Below are positions 8,405 through 16,422 of a stretch of DNA of 64,000 bases, piece after piece. Position 1 is the first letter of the stretch. The number at the start of each line of letters is the position of its first letter. The stretch comes from CAZOVB01 sp964583095 (lineage in GTDB: Bacteria > Planctomycetota > Phycisphaerae > SM23-33): assembly GCA_964583095.1 (NCBI GenBank), contig CAZOVB010000021.1:1-64000 (forward strand), given 5' to 3'. The translations under genes and the position numbers were made by a program. The notes beneath the pieces are model-generated. The model was not told where the DNA came from. It saw nothing but the letters and a program-made list of their open reading frames with translations, and made no database searches.

Positions 8405-9789
8405 TGACGAACTACTCCAGAGCTACTCGACAGTGACTCAGGCTGCCAGTTGTTTTCTGCCTCTGTCACATGCGGGGAGGGGCCCCCTACGATACGCCAC
8501 CGCCTCGGATTACAGAGAACTAAACCAAGCACATAAACAGGAAGTATCATGAAGAGGATCACACTTATCAGGACACTAAAAGAGAATGCACAACCATAGA
8601 CCAGGGGAATCCATAATGCTACATAGAGTGTACCTCGTTTACGATATATCATGCGATCACACCACCGGCACGCCAATATAACCACAAAGGTATACGCCAA
8701 CGCTCCCAAGTATCCAAAGTTCGCTAAACCATCTTCAAGGAAACCTAGTCCGAAGCCCCATCCTACCCGCCTATACGCCCCAATTAGCCACGGTGTTACA
8801 TAAACCGGGGTTGGCCATGGTTTTGACTCCCACATGATCCTCGGGATGGGAAAGACCACTTGGAACATGGCCCCCGCTCCCCGAGGCATCGCTTCATTCT
8901 GGGTCCATTCCGAACCTGCAACAAGCCCGCGCAAAGTATAGTCGCGGAACAGATCACCCAGGACGCTCTTCTCGTCCAAGCCCTTGCCGAAGCTCAGATA
9001 GGCCGTCATGAACAGCAGAAATAGACCAAGGATTACCACTCCGTGACGCAGTCTGGCCCGCCCGTCCAGGAATGACAAACCGTAAGTAGCGAACACAATG
9101 AAAAATGGAAATGCGCGCTTGCCCTGCATATATGCGACAACCATTGCCAGGAGAAAGGCTATAATTGGAGCCGGAGCCAAAAATTTGCGATGTCGTTGTA
9201 AGCTAATCCACAAAACAATTATATATGCAGCCAGGCCCAGCTTGAAGACATACACAATCACTTCATGCCAAAGCATAGCATACGGCGATAAAGCCCGAAC
9301 ACTCACAGTCCCGTAGGCGAGATATTTCATTGGTTGCGGGCTTAACAGTACTGCCAGGGGCGTAAGTATAAGGATACCCCACGCAACTACCTCAATGAAG
9401 CCGACAATACTGCTGGTAGGACTGAGGCGGGGAAGTTGCCCAGGTTGTTTAAGAGTCCTATACTGTATAAGCATGCTTTTGAGCTTTCGCGAACCCCCCA
9501 GCGCCTCGATTAGAAGGATTGCGCCAAACAAGATGCACCTATGAATCAGCTCATTTTCTGGGAGCATAATGCGCGACACGAGGTCGCTCCTCATGTAGTA
9601 CCCTGTCTCCCAATTGTCGAATAGCTGCATCCCAATTACGGGTAGAATGTGTGAGACATACAACACGCCAAATATCAGATCCTTGGAGTATATAAGGCTC
9701 GTTCTCGTGATCCTACGAATCTTGGTTATAGCAAGCACAGTGAAGCCACACAGTGCAAACACGTCAATAAAGGTTATCAGTAGGTTCAT
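8401..9789 (-). CDS. O-antigen/exopolysaccharide polymerase, Wzy-like
   Basis: A 462-residue integral membrane protein with about ten or more hydrophobic segments over nearly its whole length. A larger loop at roughly residues 260-340 contains PRGAGAMFQVVFPIPRIMW, where Wzy-type polymerases carry a periplasmic loop. Family membership rests on topology, size and position between a flippase/sulfotransferase pair and glycosyltransferases. Wzy sequences diverge too far for a motif-based call. It should polymerise lipid-linked repeat units at the outer face of the inner membrane. No clear Shine-Dalgarno is seen; coupling to the sulfotransferase stop 10 bases upstream may provide initiation. Confidence 0.72.
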   Translation of the reverse strand: MNLLITFIDVFALCGFTVLAITKIRRITRTSLIYSKDLIFGVLYVSHILPVIGMQLFDNWETGYYMRSDLVSRIMLPENELIHRCILFGAILLIEALGGSRKLKSMLIQYRTLKQPGQLPRLSPTSSIVGFIEVVAWGILILTPLAVLLSPQPMKYLAYGTVSVRALSPYAMLWHEVIVYVFKLGLAAYIIVLWISLQRHRKFLAPAPIIAFLLAMVVAYMQGKRAFPFFIVFATYGLSFLDGRARLRHGVVILGLFLLFMTAYLSFGKGLDEKSVLGDLFRDYTLRGLVAGSEWTQNEAMPRGAGAMFQVVFPIPRIMWESKPWPTPVYVTPWLIGAYRRVGWGFGLGFLEDGLANFGYLGALAYTFVVILACRWCDRMIYRKRGTLYVALWIPLVYGCAFSFSVLISVILFMILPVYVLGLVLCNPRRWRIVGGPSPHVTEAENNWQPESLSSSSGVVRQ

Positions 9790-9799
9790 TTTTCTATGG

Positions 9800-10786
9800 T
9801 TAGTTAGAACGGCGAGTCGGGTCCGGGGGAATGTCAGGGGAATCGTTCGGGATTGTATGCCCTGACTGTGTGTTTCGGTTGCCAGCTTTTTTCCATTGCG
9901 TAAGGTCTAGGCCTGTTAATCGTGCAAGCGCCTCAGTGTCAGCGGAAAACAAGGATCGCATCTCTTCCTCCGTGGCCATCGGGATGGGCCGTCGTATAGG
10001 CGCTTTGACGTTCCACTTCCTAAGTTGGTCAGCAAACCATTTCGTAACTACGCGAATCGGGCTGTCGTCGGAGATGCCAATAGCCCTTCTCATACGGACA
10101 GCCCACAGGTGCAGCCTCTGCGCCCGACGCGACCGGAGGCTTCTGCGCTCATTGACTCGTTGAAAATCCGTCCGTCCGTCTGACGGCACCCCGAGAAACG
10201 ACAAGACCCCTTCATAAATCGACCGGGGGTCGCTGGCGAAATCATCGAACTTGATGAATAGAATGTCGTCTCGGCGCAAATGGTTGAGCACGAACTGCAC
10301 TTGCTCTCCAAACAAGGCGATGGACTTGTAGTCCAGCCAAGACGGTTCCGGGCAAGAGTTCGGAACCTGTCTTCCGGCACGCCGCTCTTCACTCAGGGAC
10401 CAAGCCGTAGCAAAAGTTTCAACGTCTTCTGTCAGGCCTCGGAGCATGTGGGCGTGCCATGACACCACCACATCCATCGGGTTCCGTAGCATAACGATGT
10501 ACCGGGCGTTGGGATACCGCTGGGCCAGTTCGGGTACAGCCACTTTCGACCGGAGATAGGGTGTTGAGGCCTCCCCGACGGCCTTGTGCTGGTCCGTTGC
10601 CTTGTGGTACAGCGCGAAGTATTCTTCATCTGTGCGGTATTTTTGAAAACCCGGGAAATCCCTGGAAAAGTGATTCGGCTCCTTCGGTGTCGTAACAAAC
10701 ACGTTGGGGTGCGTGCGAATGTACTCGCTCAGCGCGGTCGTCCCGCACTTGGGCGCACCTATGATGAAGAAGTTTGGTTCACGCAT
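9800..10786 (-). CDS. PAPS-dependent sulfotransferase
   Basis: A 328-residue cytoplasmic sulfotransferase. The 5'-phosphosulfate loop is PKCGTTALSEYI near residue 12, and the 3'-phosphate motif is RNPMDVVVSWHAHM near residue 100. Both match the heparan/carbohydrate sulfotransferase family. The start is placed at MREPNFFIIG, overlapping the end of the flippase gene by 8 bases; a 40-residue upstream extension runs deep into that gene and is not protein-like. Its place in the operon implies that the exported polymer or its lipid-linked unit is sulfated. The sulfatases at 22.1 and 25.7 kb are the opposite activity. Confidence 0.88.
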   Translation of the reverse strand: MREPNFFIIGAPKCGTTALSEYIRTHPNVFVTTPKEPNHFSRDFPGFQKYRTDEEYFALYHKATDQHKAVGEASTPYLRSKVAVPELAQRYPNARYIVMLRNPMDVVVSWHAHMLRGLTEDVETFATAWSLSEERRAGRQVPNSCPEPSWLDYKSIALFGEQVQFVLNHLRRDDILFIKFDDFASDPRSIYEGVLSFLGVPSDGRTDFQRVNERRSLRSRRAQRLHLWAVRMRRAIGISDDSPIRVVTKWFADQLRKWNVKAPIRRPIPMATEEEMRSLFSADTEALARLTGLDLTQWKKAGNRNTQSGHTIPNDSPDIPPDPTRRSN

Positions 10787-12113
10787 GGATTGACTCTCCG
10801 AGAGTGCTGCGCATCTGGGCCTCCGCGTTGCGTCGATAGCGATTGTACAGATACACCCCTGAGACCACAAGCCCCATGCAATTGGCCAGCATGATCGCGC
10901 CGACACCGCCCGGTAACCCCCAGTTGCTCAGCATCCAGAATGCGCTACCTAGCAGAACAGTGAACTTCACCCCCTGAACCACCATCAACTGCTTGTAAGC
11001 CCGTCCTGCCGTATTCGTTATCCCGACAAGAAGCACCCAACTCGTAAGCATCGCGTTGACACCAACCAAGCGCATGACGCTCCCAACCTCCGGATAGCTT
11101 ACATTGAATGCCACCTTGGTCAGATACGGGCCCACAAAGAACAGACCTGTCGCGACGGGGAGCGATATACCCGTGAATATGCCCAGCGCCAGGAAAAAGA
11201 ATCGCGGAAAACGGCGCGGATCCTTCTGGAGCCGCTGTGCGAGGTCGGGAACCAATGCATTTCCGAGAGCGGTCACAAATATCGTCTGAATCACGATTAA
11301 CTGCGTCGAGGCTGCGAACTGCCCCACCAGTTCCAACGCCCGTAACGGTTCCCCCGCATGCAGCCAAGCAATGACATGGCGTGGCACTACACCCCCCAGC
11401 GTAACAAGAAGCATCACGACGCCCATCGGGGCGGCCGTCCGGAGGATCGCCCAGAGGTCCTCCCACCGGAATACCAGCAAATTGCCCTCCATCGCCTTGG
11501 CCTGGGGTACTGCGTAACCAAGGAGTGCTACCATTTGTCCGACAACCAAGCCCGCCAAGAACGCTTCGGCTCCAGCCTCGAACCACCATGCACCAAGGGC
11601 CCAAAACCCCGCGCACACACATATGAGCAACCGGGTAACGGCGATGTGGTTCATTCGCTTGTTCTTCTGATACACGCCGAAGAGCATGTCCGTGAGGTTT
11701 TCCAGCGTCCGAAAGACGATCACAATCGCCAGGATCAGAAGCGCCGAAACGTCCCAGTTGAGGGCGAAGAACCAGAGCAACGCGCCTACCGCAATCAACG
11801 GACTGGCGAGGAGCCGTAGCGCAAGGTAGCACCCATAGGGATGCCGCTGATCGATGTCGGCCACATACACAGGTCGAAGCTGGAACCCAAGACAGTTCGC
11901 CAAGGGCAAAACGATGGCGGTGGCCAACCCGTATCTCCCTTGGGCTGCTTCGCCGCCGAAAAAATACCCCAGCATGCTCATGACCATGAACTGCAAGCTG
12001 GCAAAAGCTGAATTCCCAATAAAGGAGTATAGGAAATTCCACCGCAGTCTCAACGCCCTTCTGCTAGGCAGGGCGTTGGAAACCTGGGAGAGTGTGTTAT
12101 CTGTGGTAGCCAT
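10779..12113 (-). CDS. Polysaccharide flippase, Wzx/MATE-like
   Basis: A 444-residue membrane protein with about twelve predicted helices and the layout of the polysaccharide-export (Wzx, MOP superfamily) flippases. The N-terminal cytoplasmic tail (about 25 residues) is followed by FLYSFIGNSAFASLQFMVMS. It should move the lipid-linked repeat unit across the inner membrane. It is the first gene of a tightly packed set (sulfotransferase, polymerase, glycosyltransferase). The function is supported by topology and context and not by a catalytic motif. Confidence 0.8.
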   Translation of the reverse strand: MATTDNTLSQVSNALPSRRALRLRWNFLYSFIGNSAFASLQFMVMSMLGYFFGGEAAQGRYGLATAIVLPLANCLGFQLRPVYVADIDQRHPYGCYLALRLLASPLIAVGALLWFFALNWDVSALLILAIVIVFRTLENLTDMLFGVYQKNKRMNHIAVTRLLICVCAGFWALGAWWFEAGAEAFLAGLVVGQMVALLGYAVPQAKAMEGNLLVFRWEDLWAILRTAAPMGVVMLLVTLGGVVPRHVIAWLHAGEPLRALELVGQFAASTQLIVIQTIFVTALGNALVPDLAQRLQKDPRRFPRFFFLALGIFTGISLPVATGLFFVGPYLTKVAFNVSYPEVGSVMRLVGVNAMLTSWVLLVGITNTAGRAYKQLMVVQGVKFTVLLGSAFWMLSNWGLPGGVGAIMLANCMGLVVSGVYLYNRYRRNAEAQMRSTLGESIHA

Positions 12114-12598
12114 ATCCTTGTCTTGCCCATTTTTGAGAGAAATTCACTCTCTAGAAAGGCTTCTTTGGTCCGAACTGAACTCACGCGGGTGCTAAGCTAC
12201 GTCCACATCGGAATTTGGGCCTCCGTTGGTGAGGAAATCCACGGGACTTGCCTCCTGCGCCCCCGGGGCAGCGCAGGTTGGGAGGCCTGGCAGTGCGCAT
12301 TTTCCAGCGGCCGGGCCCCGCTGTCGAGAGGAAACTGGCCTGCAAAGCGGCAAGAGTCCGTCCCGCCTGCAACCCCTCGTTGGGCTCGGGGTTCGCTGCG
12401 CCCTGCGGGCAGGGCCATTCAAGCCCCACAGGGGCGGCTCAGATGAATCGCCCATCGCGCCCTCGCCGCCGGCAAAGCGGATGTCGCCCATTTCGGGCTC
12501 AGGTCGGGGGGGGGAGATGCCAAAGGCACTCTCACTGCGCCGCAGGCGACATTACCGGTCCTCCAAGTGCGGGCTTCCGACTTTCGTCTGCCTATTTT
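12114..12598. other. Intergenic region with no supported gene
   Basis: About 485 GC-rich bases between the acyltransferase and flippase genes. Open frames exist on both strands but have no start signals and look like GC-bias artefacts. A run of nine G is at 12506-12514, and a GCCCTGC/GCAGGGC palindrome is near 12400. No tRNA or promoter could be identified with confidence. Confidence 0.5.
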
Positions 12599-13207
12599 TT
12601 ACCTGGCCTCGCCCTCAGGGGTAAGCATGCGACGCTGTCGAAGGGGCTTGGCCGGAACGCCGCCGGCCACGGTGTTCTCGGAAATATCCCGGGTGACGAC
12701 ACACCCCGCAGCCAGAACGGCTCCGGGACCAATCGTTACGCCCTTGAGGACTCTCACGCCGGCCCCGAGCCAGGAACCAGAGCCTATGCTCACCTTGCCG
12801 GGAATGGAGGGGGCGTCTTTGATGCATCCCTCCAAGTCGTCTATCTGGTGATCGGAACTTAGAACGCTGCAACCGTGGGCGATCGCCACGTCGTCGCCGA
12901 TGTCGATCCCGCCGTGGGCATCGAGATAGCAGAACTGATGGATGGAGACGTTCGTGCCGAGGGCCAGTTTCGAAGGCTCCAGGAAATACACGTGCGGAAA
13001 GACGATGACCTTGCTCCCGCAGGTTTTGGCCAGCCGCCAGAGGCACAGATACCGTATTGCGAAGCTCAGCAGCGATTCGCCGTTGCGGAAGAGTTTGAGA
13101 AGCATTCTCGAAAGTGCCTTGGGCGTCAGGCCCCACAAGGCCGTCGCAAAGCGGCGCACCCGCAATGCCACGCGGACAGATCGGGTTTTTGAACTAAGCT
13201 GCTTCAT
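12599..13207 (-). CDS. Hexapeptide-repeat acyltransferase (WcaF/maltose-acetyltransferase-like)
   Basis: A 202-residue left-handed beta-helix acyltransferase. Imperfect hexapeptide repeats run from about residue 68 to 185 (VIVFPHVYFL, IDIGDDVAIAHGC, VSIGSGSWLGAGVRVL, VTIGPGAVLAAGCVV). The likely catalytic His is in SSDHQ or DAHGG. The end motif NTVAGGVPAKPLR is characteristic of the family. It should transfer acetyl or another acyl group from CoA to a sugar. The start is set at MKQLSS with an AGAGGAA ribosome-binding site; the longer frame has an unlikely N-terminus. It is the first gene of the polysaccharide set on this strand. Confidence 0.88.
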   Translation of the reverse strand: MKQLSSKTRSVRVALRVRRFATALWGLTPKALSRMLLKLFRNGESLLSFAIRYLCLWRLAKTCGSKVIVFPHVYFLEPSKLALGTNVSIHQFCYLDAHGGIDIGDDVAIAHGCSVLSSDHQIDDLEGCIKDAPSIPGKVSIGSGSWLGAGVRVLKGVTIGPGAVLAAGCVVTRDISENTVAGGVPAKPLRQRRMLTPEGEAR

Positions 13208-13503
13208 TGATTCCTCTTGGCCCGCCCCATTTTCCGCAGGAGGTCTCCTGCTGTCATCGTAATGTACGCGCCATCTCAATCCGCAGATTCATGTCCGGAT
13301 GCTCCTGATCCTGCCCGGCACAAGGCAGGCAAGTCTGCAGAAGCAATGGGCCAACCATACCGGCACACCTCGGCCGGCCACTGCCGCCGCTCGGGCAGCA
13401 GCAATGCCCGGGCAGCTTCACTTTAGCACGCTGTCGGATCTGCGACAACCTTGTAAAGGGTTCGGCGAGGGGGGCGTTGCCAACGGCGCGGTCTGTTGGC
13501 CGG

Positions 13504-14272
13504 GGAGGTTATGAAGGACGTGTTCGGACGCGAACGAGGCACGGACTTGCTTCGCAGGTCCGTGGCACCCGCGCTGGGGGGGGCGGGGCGATGAAAGATT
13601 CGCTCGGACACGAACGAGGCATCACCTTGGGGACAAGGTGATGGCACCCGAAATCGCTGCCGGCGGGCCTACAAATCTACTCCAACTTATGGCGGGAGCG
13701 TGGCCAGCGCGTGGGAGCCGCTGCGCAGGCTCCCACCCTACCGCCGGGTGCCCGGCGTCAACGGCACTTTCACCTTTTACCTACTGACCTTTTACCTGGC
13801 CGGGGAGCGGCCGGGGAGCGGCCGGGGGCTTTCATCTTTCATCCCTTCCTCTTTCATCTGGTGTCTCGTCCTTCGAGCGTTTCCCACGCGCTTGCCGACA
13901 TCGGCTGGATGCAAGCGCCCGGACATCCGCGTGGGAGGCGATGAAGGACGCATTCGGACGCAGTGGAGGCACGGACTTGCTTCGCAGGTCCGTGGCACCC
14001 GGGACGGCCGGGGGGCGGGGCGATAGAAGACGGGTTCGGACACGAACGAGGCATCACCTTGGGGACAAGGTGATGGCACCCGAAATCCCTGCCGTCGGCC
14101 GGCGCGTGGGAGCCGCTGCGCAGGGGCCCACCCTACCGCTCGGGGCCCGGCGTCAACGGCACTTTCACCTTTTACCTACTACCTTTTACCTGGCCGGGGA
14201 GGCCGGGCTTTCATCTTTCATCCCTTCCTCTTTCATCTGGTGTTTCGTCCTTCGAGCGTTTCCCACGCGTCT
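13504..14272. repeat. Two-copy tandem repeat of about 0.35-0.43 kb with strong hairpins
   Basis: Unit 1 (about 13504-13931) and unit 2 (about 13932-14272) share long near-identical blocks in the same order. These are a GATGAAGGACG start, a first hairpin (13540-13564 and 13970-13994), a GGACACGAACGAGG stretch with a second hairpin (13620-13643 and 14052-14075), a GTGGGAGCCGCTGCGCAGG block, a CACTTTCACCTTTTACCTACT block, and a CTTTCATC-rich block ending TCGAGCGTTTCCCACGCG. Hairpin 1 pairs CACGGACTTG with CAGGTCCGTG; hairpin 2 pairs CATCACCTTG with CAAGGTGATG perfectly. Each hairpin is followed by GCACCC. Unit 2 is shorter through internal deletions. No protein is encoded. Confidence 0.8.
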
Positions 14273-14274
14273 GC

Positions 14275-14611
14275 CTGCGCAAATGGTCCAAAAATCGGGG
14301 CCGGATGGGCGAGCTGAAGATATTGAAGTGTGCTGAAGTTTTTTCCCCTGTGGGGGTGGATTCCTGAAGCGCCTTAAGCCCACCTTGAAGAGGTTTCAGT
14401 AAAATTGTGGGGTACCTGTTGGTTCACGTCGTGCCGCGCTCGACGGATTGATAATTTTGTAACACATGTTCTATACAACACCTACAGATATTTTGCGCCG
14501 GTATCGACCGGTGGATTCCAGGTCGAGACCGGGCGTTGAGAATGAAAATTCCCCATCGGCCACGCATTTTCGGGTGTTTCGGCGTTCGCTGTCTGCGCAA
14601 ATGGTCCAAAA
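14275..14611. repeat. 19-base direct repeats flanking about 300 bases
   Basis: The 19-base sequence CTGCGCAAATGGTCCAAAA occurs at 14275-14293 and again, identical, at 14593-14611. The DNA between has no supported gene and is AT-richer than its surroundings. The arrangement could be a footprint of an excised or decayed element, or another form of the repeat family just before it. Confidence 0.6.
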
Positions 14612-14633
14612 CGTGGCAGGTCGCCCTGTTGGG

Positions 14634-15011
14634 TCAGTCGTCCTGGCTGTAGGGGATTGTGGTCATGAGGGTGAAGTTCGGCTGGGTGACGTCCAGCCGG
14701 GAGTATTGGCAGATGACGGGCACGTCGGAGACCAGGGCCAGGCCGAACGGGACCTGCTTTGGGATTTCGACCCCGCCGATGCTCTCGGGCTGATCCATGC
14801 GGAAGTGTCTGTTGCTCCGGGCCTGGACGTGGAGCTCGATGCCCTCGATGGCCTCTCGGTCCTGGAAGTAGAGGCTCATGTGGATCGTAGCGTCCTGGTC
14901 GGAGACATTCAGGATGCAGATGGATTCATGCCCGGGCCAATCGGTCTGCTCTCCCCCGACGGGCAGGTAGGCGTCTGCGACGAACCATCGTTTCTTTCCG
15001 GCGGGTTCCAT
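14634..15011 (-). CDS. ASRT-family small-molecule-binding protein (sensory rhodopsin transducer homologue)
   Basis: This 125-residue protein matches the Anabaena sensory rhodopsin transducer family over its full length. Shared features include RWFVADAYLP near the N-terminus, GHESICILNVSDQDATIHMSLYFQDRE in the middle and VPVICQYSRLDVTQPN near the end, forming a small beta-sandwich. No rhodopsin gene is present. Family analyses have proposed that such proteins bind small molecules, probably sugars. Here the gene is divergent from a GH130 phosphorylase, which fits sugar sensing. The start is chosen at MEPAGKKRW because the upstream extension is not conserved in style. It is soluble, with no signal peptide. 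Confidence 0.82.
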   Translation of the reverse strand: MEPAGKKRWFVADAYLPVGGEQTDWPGHESICILNVSDQDATIHMSLYFQDREAIEGIELHVQARSNRHFRMDQPESIGGVEIPKQVPFGLALVSDVPVICQYSRLDVTQPNFTLMTTIPYSQDD

Positions 15012-15067
15012 GGGCAGTGCCTTTCTTTGGCTGGAGTTGGAATCCTCGGGACGATAAACCAATGAAA

Positions 15068-15073
15068 AGTATA
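15068..15073 (-). promoter_or_regulatory. Candidate -10 box for the ASRT-family gene
   Basis: TATACT on the minus strand lies 57 bases before the proposed start codon. The -35 position is poor, so the call is weak. Confidence 0.3.
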
Positions 15074-15124
15074 GCGTAAGGGGTCGAACAGTTCGCGGGG
15101 TTTTCCCCTGGGTCGGGCTGGAAC

Positions 15125-15173
15125 TTGACAGCGGCCTTGCCCTGGGGCATTTTGGTCTTCCCCGGCCGGGAAG
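15125..15173 (+). promoter_or_regulatory. Promoter and inverted-repeat operator candidate for the GH130 operon
   Basis: A perfect -35 TTGACA (15125-15130) is followed after 17 bases by a poor -10, CATTTT (15148-15153). Directly downstream is an inverted repeat, CTTCCC (15157-15162) and GGGAAG (15168-15173) with a 5-base spacer, sited where a repressor would block the start site. The binding protein is unknown; the LacI protein at 19.6 kb is one candidate. Confidence 0.35.
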
Positions 15174-15200
15174 GGTCGGGATGTATCAGGAGAGACGTCC

Positions 15201-16409
15201 ATGGATTTTCAGCAGCGACTGAGCGATCTGGTCGATCGGCAGCGAGAGTTGATCGAGCGAAGCAACGAGAAAGACACCACGTGGTACAACGGCGTCTTCG
15301 AGCGGTGGAGGTACCCGGTCGTCACGGCCGAGCATGTCCCTCTGCACTGGCGGTACGACCTGGACGAGACATCCAACCCGCACCTGCTGGAGCGGCTTGG
15401 GGTTAACGCGGCCTTCAATGCCGGTGCGATCGAGCTGGCGGGCAGCATCTGCCTGGTGCTCCGGCTGGAAGGTGCCGACCGCAAGAGTTTCTTCGCGGTG
15501 GCGGAAAGCACGACGGGGGTGGACCAGTTCCGCTTCCGCGAGCGTCCGATCCTGATGCCTGAGACGGACGATCCGGACACGAACGTCTACGACATGCGTC
15601 TGACGGCCCACGCCGATGGCTGGATTTACGGCCTGTTCTGCACGGAGCGGCCTGATCCGGATGCTCCCGCGGGGGATACCTCCAGTGCGATCGCCCAGTG
15701 CGGCATTGCCCGGACGCGGGATCTGGACAGTTGGGAGCGTCTGCCGGACCTGGTGAGCCCCTCGCCCCAGCAGCGCAACGTGGTTCTGCATCCGGAGTTT
15801 GTTGACGGCAGGTACGCGTTTTACACGCGGCCACAGGACAGTTTCATCTCGGCCGGCACGGGCGGCGGGATCGGCTGGGCCTTGTGCGAGGACATCACCG
15901 CCGCGCAGGTCGGTCCGGAGAAGGTCGTGGACCCGAAGGTGTATCACACGATCAAGGAAAGCAAGAATGGGGCCGGGGCGGTTCCGATTTACACCGATGC
16001 GGGCTGGCTGCACATCGCCCACGGCGTTCGCAACACGGCCGCGGGGCTTCGGTACGTTCTCTACTGCTTCCTGTGCGACCTGAAGGATCCCGGCGAGGTG
16101 ACGCATCGTCCCGGGGGGTACTTCCTGGCCCCGATCGGCGCGGAGCGGATCGGTGATGTTTCGAACGTGGCCTTCTGCAACGGGGTCGCCCAGAAAGACG
16201 GCGAGGTGTTCATCTACTACGCCTCGAGCGACACGAGGCTGCACGTGGCGACCACAACGCTCGATCGGTTGGTGGATTACTGCGTCAACACGCCCGAGGA
16301 TCCACTGCGAAGCCACGCCTGCGTCCAGCAGCGGATCGGCCTGATCGAGAAGAACCTGCAACTCATCGCCCAGGCCGACTCCGGACCGCTCAAGGACGCC
16401 GCCATCTGA
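15201..16409 (+). CDS. GH130 4-O-beta-D-mannosyl-D-glucose phosphorylase
   Basis: This 402-residue five-bladed beta-propeller enzyme of family GH130 resembles the mannosylglucose phosphorylases (EC 2.4.1.281) of Bacteroides type along its length. It shows NGVFERWRYPVVTAEH (30-45), LERLGVNAAFNAGAI, GADRKSFFAVAES (91-103) and PETDDPDTNVYDMRLT. D131 in that last stretch matches the known general acid in both context and numbering. It should split mannosyl-glucose with phosphate to give mannose-1-phosphate and glucose. There is no signal peptide, so it is cytoplasmic. AGGAGAG precedes the ATG. It is followed after 13 bases by a ChbG-type deacetylase, probably co-transcribed. Confidence 0.92.
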   Translation: MDFQQRLSDLVDRQRELIERSNEKDTTWYNGVFERWRYPVVTAEHVPLHWRYDLDETSNPHLLERLGVNAAFNAGAIELAGSICLVLRLEGADRKSFFAVAESTTGVDQFRFRERPILMPETDDPDTNVYDMRLTAHADGWIYGLFCTERPDPDAPAGDTSSAIAQCGIARTRDLDSWERLPDLVSPSPQQRNVVLHPEFVDGRYAFYTRPQDSFISAGTGGGIGWALCEDITAAQVGPEKVVDPKVYHTIKESKNGAGAVPIYTDAGWLHIAHGVRNTAAGLRYVLYCFLCDLKDPGEVTHRPGGYFLAPIGAERIGDVSNVAFCNGVAQKDGEVFIYYASSDTRLHVATTTLDRLVDYCVNTPEDPLRSHACVQQRIGLIEKNLQLIAQADSGPLKDAAI

Positions 16410-16422
16410 GGAGACACGGAAC

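Noticed and set aside
12248..12862. Arg/Gly/Pro-rich frames around the acyltransferase 3' end
   Set aside because: They have no ribosome-binding sites, and two strands and several frames give similar open stretches, as expected from GC bias.
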